A stretch of DNA of 64,000 bases from JAHECQ01 sp963775125 (GTDB lineage: Bacteria; Actinomycetota; Acidimicrobiia; Acidimicrobiales; SZUA-35). The DNA is taken from assembly GCA_963775125.1 (NCBI GenBank), contig CAVZHQ010000005.1:186001-250000 (forward strand). Direction: 5' to 3'. Positions within the stretch are counted from its first letter, which is position 1. Each line of letters opens with the position of its first letter. The notes below the pieces were generated by a model. That model was not told the origin of the DNA. It made no database searches and saw only the letters and a list, made by a program, of their open reading frames with translations. Both the position numbers and the translations under genes were made by a program. Shown here one piece after another: positions 15,484 through 21,720 of this stretch.

Positions 15484-17440
15484 CGGCGACGACGAGCCCC
15501 GCTGCCGAGGCCGCTTCGAGGAACTCCTGTGCGTCCGCGGCGATCTGGGCGATGTCGACCTCGGGGAAGCGTTCATGGCAGTCGTCGACGATCTCGTCGA
15601 GCGTGACGGGCTCGGCCAACTGATTCCAGATCAGACCGGCGACGCCGTTGAGCGTGATCATCTGCTCGGAGCTCCGGTCGACCACGACGGTATGGCCGTC
15701 GACCTCCATCTCGAAGGTGCCGTCGATGCGGGCGAAGCGGGTTGAGGTCATGCTGGTCATTGGGTGGTCTCCATTGCTCGCTGGTGGTTGGCTGATGTCG
15801 GCCTCGCCCGGCCGAAGTGTGAGTTCGATGATCTGATCGGGGTGGAATCGGCGCGAGTCCTCGTGGGTCACGACGACCACCGCCGGCCCGTCAGTCGGCA
15901 GACCGGAGACAACGGCTGCGACCGCTTCGGCGTCCAGATGGTTGGTGGGTTCGTCGAGCAGGAGCAGACCAGGACGCCTCACCAGGGCCTGGGCGATCGC
16001 CAGACGCTGTCGTTCGCCGCCCGACAGCTGAACCGCTCCGTTGCCCAGTCGGGTGTCGAGGCCATGGGGGAGCCGGGCGAGGATGCGGTCGAACCCGGTG
16101 ATGGCCAGTGCATCGTTGATGGCGTCATCGCTGATCTCGTGGTCGCCGTATGCGAGCGCCTCGCGAACCGTCTCACCCGCCACGATCGCCTCCTGGAACA
16201 CCACCCCGACGTGTCGTCGGTAAGCGGAAAGGTCGATGAGGTCGAGTGGTTGTCCGTTGAGCCGGATCTGCCCGGCCGACGGCTTCTGCAGGCCGCAGAT
16301 CAGCCGGATCAGGGTGGTCTTCCCGGCACCATTCGGTCCGCGGACAACCGTCGTTGTGCCGGCCTCGATGGTGAAGCTGAGGCCGCGAAGGATGGGTGTG
16401 TCGCCGTACGACAGGCCCACCTGGTCCAGGTCGAGCCGCTCGAACCTGGAGACGTGGAGGTGGCCGGGCTGATCTTCGGGCTGCAGCGTCTCGGCCAGCT
16501 GTTCGAGGCGTGCACGCGCTTGACGGCCGGCGGTGATGACCGGCATGGTGCGTACCGCCGTATCGAGTGCTGGGCGAACGAGGCTGACCGCTGCGTAGAA
16601 GGCGAACAGCTCGCCGAGGGTGCGGGAGCCGTCGATGACCCCGATGCCGCCGACGATGAGCACGGCCAGAGCCGAGAAGACGATCAGGCTCTGGAGCGAC
16701 CACTGGTAGACGCTTCGAATGAGATCGAGCCGGACGGCGGTGGTTTCGAGGTCGGCGACCTGCTGCCCCTGGTGGCCGCGTTCCAACCGCTGGGCGCCGT
16801 GGACGCGGGTGACCGCGGCTCGCTTCAGGAGTCGCGTGATCGAACCGGTGTACGAGCGGTAGCTCCGGTGATAGTCGCTGGTCCGATCGGAGAGTTTGGT
16901 GCCCAACGTTCGGTGGACGAGGACGACGGGCAGGAGCAACAGGGTCACGGTCGCGAAGAGCAGCGGGTCCATGACGAGCAGCACGGCGGCAACGGCGACA
17001 CCGGTGATGGCGGAGGGGACGAGCTCCGACGCGACGGACGAGGTCATCGTGCTGTAGCGGAGCGTGTCTTGCGACAAGGCGTCCCGAACGTGTTCCTCGT
17101 CGCAGGAGACGAGGTCGCTCATCGATGCATCGATCGCTGAGCCGATGACCGCGTCGCGTACGAGGACGAGGTGAGATTGGACGACTTGGAGAAGATGGTG
17201 GCGGAGAATGACGGCGAGCCCGGCGCTCGCCACCATGATGCCGATCAACACGAATCCGAGAAGTGCCAGCTGCGACCGGTCGCCGGCCGGAATCGCCTCG
17301 TCGAAGATCTGGCGGATGAGCAACGGCACGGGAACGACCGTCATTGCCTGCACCAACGACGACGCGAGCACCAGCCCGACCAGGCGGGGCGTCAACGAGA
17401 GCGCTGGGACGTACGGCGATACTGACCCTCGTTTCGTCAA
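15476..17440 (-). CDS. ABC exporter with C-terminal PqqD-like peptide-binding domain
   Basis: This 654-residue protein starts at TTG 17440 with a GAGGGA ribosome-binding site. Residues 1-310 form a six-helix exporter domain. An ATPase domain follows, with Walker A GPNGAGKTT near 367, signature LSGGERQR and Walker B LLLLDEPTNHLD. Residues from about 561 form a PqqD-like (RRE) domain: LNGVAGLIWNQL, TLDEIVDDC and AGLVV. There is no C39 peptidase domain. PqqD-like domains bind leader peptides in RiPP pathways, so this fusion could recognise and export the 30-residue peptides encoded divergently. An internal Met at 561 could also give a free PqqD protein. Confidence 0.85.
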   Translation of the reverse strand: MTKRGSVSPYVPALSLTPRLVGLVLASSLVQAMTVVPVPLLIRQIFDEAIPAGDRSQLALLGFVLIGIMVASAGLAVILRHHLLQVVQSHLVLVRDAVIGSAIDASMSDLVSCDEEHVRDALSQDTLRYSTMTSSVASELVPSAITGVAVAAVLLVMDPLLFATVTLLLLPVVLVHRTLGTKLSDRTSDYHRSYRSYTGSITRLLKRAAVTRVHGAQRLERGHQGQQVADLETTAVRLDLIRSVYQWSLQSLIVFSALAVLIVGGIGVIDGSRTLGELFAFYAAVSLVRPALDTAVRTMPVITAGRQARARLEQLAETLQPEDQPGHLHVSRFERLDLDQVGLSYGDTPILRGLSFTIEAGTTTVVRGPNGAGKTTLIRLICGLQKPSAGQIRLNGQPLDLIDLSAYRRHVGVVFQEAIVAGETVREALAYGDHEISDDAINDALAITGFDRILARLPHGLDTRLGNGAVQLSGGERQRLAIAQALVRRPGLLLLDEPTNHLDAEAVAAVVSGLPTDGPAVVVVTHEDSRRFHPDQIIELTLRPGEADISQPPASNGDHPMTSMTSTRFARIDGTFEMEVDGHTVVVDRSSEQMITLNGVAGLIWNQLAEPVTLDEIVDDCHERFPEVDIAQIAADAQEFLEAASAAGLVVADA

Positions 17441-17567
17441 CGCTGTTCCCTCGCTGTTGCGTTCCCCATGGCCTTACGTGATATCGGGCGCAGTCGAGCA
17501 GAACCTGAGCTGATTGATTCAAGAGCCGGTGGTCATTTCTCCCACCCGCCCAGGGGCGTCCTTGCTC

Positions 17568-17596
17568 ATGACGGACTGGGGTGGTCTACGTACCTT
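17568..17596 (+). promoter_or_regulatory. candidate promoter of peptide gene 1
   Basis: ATGACG at 17568-17573 (matching TGAC of the -35 consensus) is 17 bp from TACCTT at 17591-17596. This predicts a 5' untranslated leader of about 75 nt. Confidence 0.45.
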
Positions 17597-17606
17597 GATG
17601 ATCACT

Positions 17607-17650
17607 CCCGCAAGAGCGGGCTGAGGGGTCGGGATCCGTGAGGGATACGG
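17607..17650 (+). promoter_or_regulatory. structured 5' leader of peptide gene 1
   Basis: There are two small hairpins: CCCGC-AAGA-GCGGG (17607-17620) and CCGT-7 nt-ACGG (17636-17650). Both are preserved in the second copy. I could not match this to a known riboswitch class. Confidence 0.4.
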
Positions 17651-17679
17651 GGACTGACAACGTTGAAGGGAACATCACC

Positions 17680-17772
17680 ATGTACAGCAAGCCAGTCATC
17701 GTCGCCGTCGAGAAGATCGAAGCCAAGGCCATCCGCCGTGGCTCGCAGATGGGCAGCTACAACGAGGACTGA
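17680..17772 (+). CDS. 30-residue peptide precursor 1 (RiPP-like), C-terminal Asp
   Basis: A short open frame starts at ATG 17680 after AAGGGA at proper spacing. The N-terminal half has Tyr2 and Pro5 (YSKP), then alternating hydrophobics and VEKIEAKAI, like an RRE-bound leader. The last ten residues are GSQMGSYNED. The Y-x-x-P spacing resembles lasso-peptide leaders, but only one residue would follow a Gly1-Glu9 ring and no cyclase is present. The second copy differs only in the final residue, and most other base changes are synonymous, which indicates selection on the peptide. The divergent operon supplies an exporter, protease, kinase and nucleotidyltransferase. Confidence 0.75.
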   Translation: MYSKPVIVAVEKIEAKAIRRGSQMGSYNED

Positions 17773-17784
17773 TCCTTCGGGATC
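17771..17784 (+). promoter_or_regulatory. UUCG-tetraloop hairpin overlapping the stop codon of peptide gene 1
   Basis: GATCC-TTCG-GGATC forms a 5-bp stem with a stable UUCG loop. It begins inside the TGA stop and is conserved in the second copy. Confidence 0.6.
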
Positions 17785-17803
17785 CAGCGTCTGCTAGTCG
17801 AAA

Positions 17804-17829
17804 GGACCCGGGCCTCGGCCCGGGTCTTT
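17804..17829 (+). terminator. intrinsic terminator of peptide gene 1
   Basis: A perfect 10-bp stem, GACCCGGGCC / GGCCCGGGTC with a 2-nt TC spacer, is followed by TTT. A matching AAAG on the other side extends it. Confidence 0.8.
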
Positions 17830-17891
17830 CGCGTTCAGCCGTCAGGGACCCAGTAGTCATTTCTCCCTCCCGGCCAGGGGCGTCCTTGCTC

Positions 17892-17920
17892 ATGACGGAT
17901 CGGGGTGGTCTACGTACCTT
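17892..17920 (+). promoter_or_regulatory. candidate promoter of peptide gene 2
   Basis: ATGACG (17892-17897), a 17-bp spacer and TACCTT (17915-17920) are identical to the promoter of copy 1. Confidence 0.45.
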
Positions 17921-18003
17921 GATGATCACTCCCGCAAGAGCGGGCTGAGGGGTCGGGATCCGTGAGGGATACGGGGACTGACAACGTTGAAGGGAACATC
18001 ACC

Positions 18004-18096
18004 ATGTACAGCAAGCCAGTCATCGTCGCCGTCGAGAAGATCGAAGCCAAGGCCATCCGTCGTGGCTCGCAGATGGGTAGCTACAACGAATCCTGA
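18004..18096 (+). CDS. 30-residue peptide precursor 2 (RiPP-like), C-terminal Ser
   Basis: This is identical to peptide 1 over the first 29 residues and ends in Ser instead of Asp (GSQMGSYNES). Codon changes at the Arg, Gly and Glu near the end are silent. A terminal Ser is the residue modified by lasso-cluster HprK-like kinases such as PadeK, and the other copy's Asp resembles a phosphoserine mimic. Both points are suggestive only. It has its own ribosome-binding site (AAGGGA), stop-codon hairpin and terminator. No other gene lies between it and the HpaB-type gene, which is encoded on the opposite strand. Confidence 0.75.
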   Translation: MYSKPVIVAVEKIEAKAIRRGSQMGSYNES

Positions 18097-18108
18097 TCCT
18101 TCGGGATC
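18095..18108 (+). promoter_or_regulatory. UUCG-tetraloop hairpin overlapping the stop codon of peptide gene 2
   Basis: GATCC-TTCG-GGATC begins within the TGA, as in copy 1. Confidence 0.6.
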
Positions 18109-18126
18109 CAGCGTCTGCTCGTCAAA

Positions 18127-18152
18127 GGACCCGGGCCTCGGCCCGGGTCCTT
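18127..18152 (+). terminator. intrinsic terminator of peptide gene 2
   Basis: A perfect 11-bp stem, GGACCCGGGCC / GGCCCGGGTCC, is followed by a short T run. It could also stop transcripts of the convergent HpaB-type gene that ends at 18169. Confidence 0.75.
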
Positions 18153-18168
18153 CGCGTTCCCTGCGAGC

Positions 18169-19641
18169 TCAGCTGCGCTCGCGTGCCGCAGCGAGGAACT
18201 TGTCGACCAATTCGTTCCCGCGCTCGCGGTTCGGGCCTGAATAGAGCCGATGAGCCAGCTGACGGTTGATGCTGGTCGACCCGAGGTAGTTGCGCTCGTA
18301 CAGCTCATTGCGACCGCCGAACGTTGTACCGACGAAGTCCCAGGCAAGCTTGAAGACCGCCGAGCGCTCCTCGGCTGTGACGCCGTTGGCTCCCGGCAGA
18401 TAGGTCTCGAGCAGAGTGGCGACACGCGGGTCGTCCAACTGGCCACGGCTCGGGGCTGCCAGCATCTTGCCCCCGCCGATCTCCTTGAAGATGTCGTTGA
18501 CCCGCACCATCCACAAGGGCAGCAACGCACGGAGCGGGTGCATGTAGCGAGCGTTGAGGGTGACGTTGCCGTTCTCCCAGGTGGTCAGGTCGGCGAGGCC
18601 TGCGACCAAGGCGGCGCGGGTGATCTCGATGTAGTTCTGGATCTCGCCCAGCTGTTCTGCGGTTCCGTCCGAGTTGTCGTTGACAGCCTCTGCCATCCGA
18701 GTCGCCAGCGCGTAGGCGAACTCGAGTTTGGTCAGGGCCCGGACCGTCGTCTGCTGCATGATGTTCGGCCACCAGGGGCTGGCGAACATGACGGTGTTGT
18801 AGACGTCCAGTTGGCCGTCGATCCATACGTCCTTCTTTGGTATCTCGACGTGGTCGAAGATGCAGTACGCGTCTTGTTCGTCGAACCGACTCGAGAACGG
18901 CGCGTCGAACGGAGGGATGTCACGGGTGCCGGTGTCGCGGCAGAGGAACAACAGACCGGGAGCGTCCAGGGGCACGGTGAACGACAGCGCATATGCCGAC
19001 GGAGCGTCGGGAGGCAGCGGCTTGCCAGGGTAGATGGCGCTCTCGTCGGCGAACGGCGCAAGCGTTGCGAGCGTGCGACCGCCGCAGACGATGATCGAGT
19101 CGGCCGTCTCGTCGACCTTGTGGAGCGGGACGACAGGGTTCGTGTTGAATTGTCCGTCGGTCGCCTTGTTGATCGACGGGTTCACGATGGTGTGGGTCAG
19201 CGACAGGTCGTCTCGGCGCAGACGTTTCTGGAAGGCGACGAGGTTTTCGTACCCCTCCTCATTGTTCTTGGTCGCTCCCTCCCATCGAGTCTGGTCTTGG
19301 GCGAATCCGGCGAAGGTCGCATTCATGTAGTCGGGTGTGCGCCCCATGACGCCCATGCTGAGCTCGGCGATGCTGCGGAACGCGACTTCACGCCGGGCGA
19401 GATCGTGAGCGCTGGTCGGGAGAAGATGGGTAACGCTGATGGGCTCGCCCGTCTCGGGGTCGGGCATGAGGAGGTCATCCGGCTGGGCGAGGTGCAGGTC
19501 GTAGTACGCGGCGATGGCCTGCGCGCCACCTGCGAGCATGGGGTGGTCGACGACAGAGTCGACCAACTCGGACCCCAACCACAGCTCGCGGCTGGTGGCC
19601 TGCAAACCCTTGAGGTAGTCGTCACCGGAACGTGCGGGCAT
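18169..19641 (-). CDS. HpaB-type FADH2-dependent aromatic monooxygenase
   Basis: This 490-residue protein belongs to the 4-hydroxyphenylacetate 3-monooxygenase (HpaB/HpaH) oxygenase family. It shows the opening SGDDYLKGLQ, THTIVNPSINK in the flavin region, and FDHVEIPKKDVWIDGQLDVYN. Members hydroxylate phenols with reduced FAD supplied by a separate reductase. No reductase is in the window. It is the last gene of a three-gene minus-strand unit with the RraA-like and amidohydrolase genes (gaps of 15 and 10 bp). The true substrate is unknown, since related enzymes act on many phenols and on 4-hydroxybutyryl-CoA. Confidence 0.85.
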   Translation of the reverse strand: MPARSGDDYLKGLQATSRELWLGSELVDSVVDHPMLAGGAQAIAAYYDLHLAQPDDLLMPDPETGEPISVTHLLPTSAHDLARREVAFRSIAELSMGVMGRTPDYMNATFAGFAQDQTRWEGATKNNEEGYENLVAFQKRLRRDDLSLTHTIVNPSINKATDGQFNTNPVVPLHKVDETADSIIVCGGRTLATLAPFADESAIYPGKPLPPDAPSAYALSFTVPLDAPGLLFLCRDTGTRDIPPFDAPFSSRFDEQDAYCIFDHVEIPKKDVWIDGQLDVYNTVMFASPWWPNIMQQTTVRALTKLEFAYALATRMAEAVNDNSDGTAEQLGEIQNYIEITRAALVAGLADLTTWENGNVTLNARYMHPLRALLPLWMVRVNDIFKEIGGGKMLAAPSRGQLDDPRVATLLETYLPGANGVTAEERSAVFKLAWDFVGTTFGGRNELYERNYLGSTSINRQLAHRLYSGPNRERGNELVDKFLAAARERS

Positions 19642-19656
19642 GAAGCGGTCCTTCCG

Positions 19657-20334
19657 TCATTTCAACAGGTGTTCGTAGTCGCCGCCCATGACGTCGGACA
19701 CGGGCGCTCCGGCATCGATTGCCGCAGCCATCGATGCTTCTCTCGCCACGATACTCGTCGCTTTCGCTACCACCTGGGCGATGTGGTGGCGCGAGACGAA
19801 CACCACTCCGGTGCTGTCGGCAACGACCAGGTCCCCCGATTCGACCCGGACACCGGCGATCTCGACGGACTGTCCCCACGAGCGCTCCACCGTGCGACCG
19901 CGGGCCGTGCGGGGCGTTGCGATGGTTGCGAACAACGGCAACCCAACCTCGCGGGCCTCGTCGACATCACGCACGGCTCCGTCGCAGATCACGGCCACTG
20001 CTCCGTTTCGTTTGGCCGCCCTCGAGAGGTTTCCTCCCCAGCCCGCGCTGTCGGTTCGGCCTTGGTGGGCGACGACGATGACCGTTCCTGGCGTGGCCGC
20101 GTCAGCCGCTGCGGTGCCGAGATGACGGGTTGGGCCGGGGTCTGGCGTCGATGGTCCGCTCACCGCATCCTCTGCTCGGGACAGCTCGACGGTGATCACC
20201 CTGCCGCTGATGCGGGCCACGCCGGTGAGACATCGGAATCCGTCGACGACGCCCGGTAGACCCAACGCATCGAGCGCATCGGACACTGCGCAGGCGTCGA
20301 GGTTGGCGAGTTCGACCAGCAGATCATCGGTCAT
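19657..20334 (-). CDS. RraA-like aldolase/decarboxylase
   Basis: This 225-residue protein has the RraA/HMG-aldolase signature. GWGGNLSRAAKRNGAVAVICDGAVRDVDEA contains the GG..A..G....DG..RD residues that hold metal and substrate, and GDLVVADSTGVVFVS follows. RraA-fold enzymes cleave 4-hydroxy-4-methyl-2-oxoglutarate or decarboxylate oxaloacetate, while E. coli RraA itself binds RNase E. A catabolic HpaB-amidohydrolase neighbourhood favours an aldolase role here. It lies 15 bp upstream of the HpaB-type gene. Confidence 0.82.
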   Translation of the reverse strand: MTDDLLVELANLDACAVSDALDALGLPGVVDGFRCLTGVARISGRVITVELSRAEDAVSGPSTPDPGPTRHLGTAAADAATPGTVIVVAHQGRTDSAGWGGNLSRAAKRNGAVAVICDGAVRDVDEAREVGLPLFATIATPRTARGRTVERSWGQSVEIAGVRVESGDLVVADSTGVVFVSRHHIAQVVAKATSIVAREASMAAAIDAGAPVSDVMGGDYEHLLK

Positions 20335-20344
20335 GAGCAGGAGT

Positions 20345-21364
20345 TCAGAGTCGAGCGAGTTGGGGGAAGATGGCTGCGGCGTTGTCGTGAAAAACTGCTC
20401 GCCGATCGGCGTCGGTCAGGAAGTCGAGGCTGGCGATGACGGGGACCAAGTCGTCGCCGCTGATACCCGGCGGTTCGGGTCGGGGGGCTCGGCCGGACCC
20501 GGGCGCCTCGGTGCCGAAGAGCATTCTGTTCACCCCTCGTTGCATGAAGGCGCAGCGAAGGAAGTCGACATCGTGGGCGCACGTGTCGAAGAACAGATTG
20601 TTGGAGAGGTCCTTCTGGGCCAAGTGCGGGTCGGTGGGAATGAAACGGTCGAGCGCTCCACCGCAATGACAGATGATGACCTTCAGGCCTGGGAAGCGAT
20701 CGAACACGTCGCCGTGGGAGAGGATCTGCGTGGCCAGGAACTGCTCGACGACAAAGCCGAGTTGGTAGTTGTGGGGGACGTGGCGAATGCGGGGATCGAG
20801 GCAGTTGGTGCCGTGCACGATGATGGGCAATCCGCCGCGCTCGCAGCGTTCGTACAGCGGATCCCACCACCGGTCGTTGAGTCCGGGCGAGTTGCGGCGC
20901 CCTTCGGGGTCGGGGCTCACGTAGGTCGCGACGAAGCCGTAGTCGGCCACGCAGCGATCGAGCTCGGCCAGCATGTGGGACGCGTCGGGTGCCTGCGGGT
21001 TCTGCGCCAGCTGCGCGGCGCCGAGGAAGCGATCGGGTCGCATGCGGCACTGCTTGGCGATGGCGTCGTTGACGACCCGGGTCCATGCGGGGAGCAGGTG
21101 GTCCTCCATGAAACCCTGCATCAGGAACGGGCGGGGCCCCAGGATCTGGGCATCGATGCTGCGCTCGTCGATGTACGCCATGTGTGCCGCGACTGAGCGG
21201 TCGAACGCTTCGTCGTCCAGACCGAACTGAGCTGCGGACGGGGTATCGATGGGGCTCGGCAACGCGCTGTTCATCGACTGCATGAACATCGAGATCTGCC
21301 CCATGCCCCCCATCGGTGCAGACACATGTGAGTGGACATCCAGAACCCGGTACCCGTCGAACAC
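20345..21364 (-). CDS. amidohydrolase-2 family (ACMSD-like) metal hydrolase/decarboxylase
   Basis: The start is GTG 21364 with an AAGGA ribosome-binding site. The 339-residue TIM-barrel protein has the metal-binding LDVHSHV near the start, IIVHGTN, the ICHCGGALDRF motif and LFGTEAPGS near the C-terminus. This layout is shared by aminocarboxymuconate-semialdehyde decarboxylase and related aromatic decarboxylases or lactone hydrolases. It heads the operon with the RraA-like and HpaB-type genes, consistent with hydroxylation, ring-product processing and aldol cleavage of an aromatic acid. Confidence 0.82.
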   Translation of the reverse strand: MFDGYRVLDVHSHVSAPMGGMGQISMFMQSMNSALPSPIDTPSAAQFGLDDEAFDRSVAAHMAYIDERSIDAQILGPRPFLMQGFMEDHLLPAWTRVVNDAIAKQCRMRPDRFLGAAQLAQNPQAPDASHMLAELDRCVADYGFVATYVSPDPEGRRNSPGLNDRWWDPLYERCERGGLPIIVHGTNCLDPRIRHVPHNYQLGFVVEQFLATQILSHGDVFDRFPGLKVIICHCGGALDRFIPTDPHLAQKDLSNNLFFDTCAHDVDFLRCAFMQRGVNRMLFGTEAPGSGRAPRPEPPGISGDDLVPVIASLDFLTDADRRAVFHDNAAAIFPQLARL

Positions 21365-21566
21365 TGCGGTCCTTCCCCATGGCGTTGTGGCTCGCCGGGA
21401 CGTTAGCAAAGGATGCCGCAAGGCTTCGGGTAGGTGCCTCGACCGACGCTCGGGCGCACCTGTTCGCTGCCGGATGGTGGAAGATCGGCGACCCGAGGCG
21501 ACTGCAGGCGAACCGCATCGGCCCCGACCTGCGGGTTGCCGCTGGTCAGGGCCGAAGTCGGTCAGC

Positions 21567-21637
21567 GCCCTCGGGAGGATTCGAACCTCCGCTCACGGCT
21601 CCGGAAGCCGATGCTCTATCCCCTGAGCTACGAGGGC
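21567..21637 (-). tRNA. tRNA-Arg (anticodon CCG)
   Basis: On the minus strand, a 7-bp acceptor stem (GCCCTCG/CGAGGGC), D-arm GCTC...GAGC, anticodon loop TTCCGGA with CCG at its centre, a 4-nt variable loop and T-arm GGAGG-TTCGAAT-CCTCC fold into a standard cloverleaf of 71 nt. One mismatch closes the anticodon stem. CCA is not encoded. It reads CGG codons and lies 83 bp from argS, divergently. Confidence 0.93.
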
Positions 21638-21707
21638 AGTCCGGCGATGGTAGCGGAGATGGTCGCCAGTCTGGCGCCAATCAACGAATGGGGCCGGTTA
21701 CGCCGGG

Positions 21708-21713
21708 TACCCT
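21708..21713 (+). promoter_or_regulatory. -10 box (TACCCT) of leaderless argS
   Basis: TACCCT ends 7 nt before GTG 21721, with no ribosome-binding site between. Confidence 0.55.
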
Positions 21714-21720
21714 CGCAGCC

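Larger units (their letters stand above)
17532..17836 (+). repeat. direct repeat unit 1 (promoter, leader, peptide gene, terminator)
   Basis: This unit of about 305 bp is repeated 324 bp downstream with only scattered substitutions and one single-base indel. It contains an entire transcription unit, so the copies arose by tandem duplication of a complete gene. Confidence 0.9.
17856..18159 (+). repeat. direct repeat unit 2 (promoter, leader, peptide gene, terminator)
   Basis: This is the second copy of the unit at 17532-17836, offset by 324 bp. The promoter, both leader hairpins, stop-codon hairpin and terminator are all retained. Confidence 0.9.

Noticed and set aside
17600..17679. Leader of the peptide genes as a TPP or other known riboswitch
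   Set aside because: A CTGAGG...TGA pattern superficially recalls the TPP element, but the helices and the conserved second half are missing. It is recorded only as a structured leader.
17680..18096. Peptides as classical lasso peptides (Gly1-Glu9 ring in GSQMGSYNED)
   Set aside because: Only one residue would follow the ring, the conserved leader Thr before the core is absent (Arg there), and no asparagine-synthase-like cyclase or B2 protease is in the window. They are called RiPP-like only.
17532..18159. Direct repeat as an insertion sequence or integron remnant
   Set aside because: There are no terminal inverted repeats, transposase or integrase. The repeat borders coincide with a complete small transcription unit.
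18250..20259. 669-codon open frame on the plus strand
   Set aside because: It lies wholly antisense to the HpaB-type and RraA-like genes, which have clear family motifs. Its product is Arg/Val/Asp-rich shadow sequence of a high-GC region.
21316..21720. Extended N-terminus of argS through the tRNA gene
   Set aside because: The upstream in-frame region runs across tRNA-Arg on the other strand and has no arginyl-tRNA synthetase character. GTG 21721 has the proper -10 spacing and family N-terminus.
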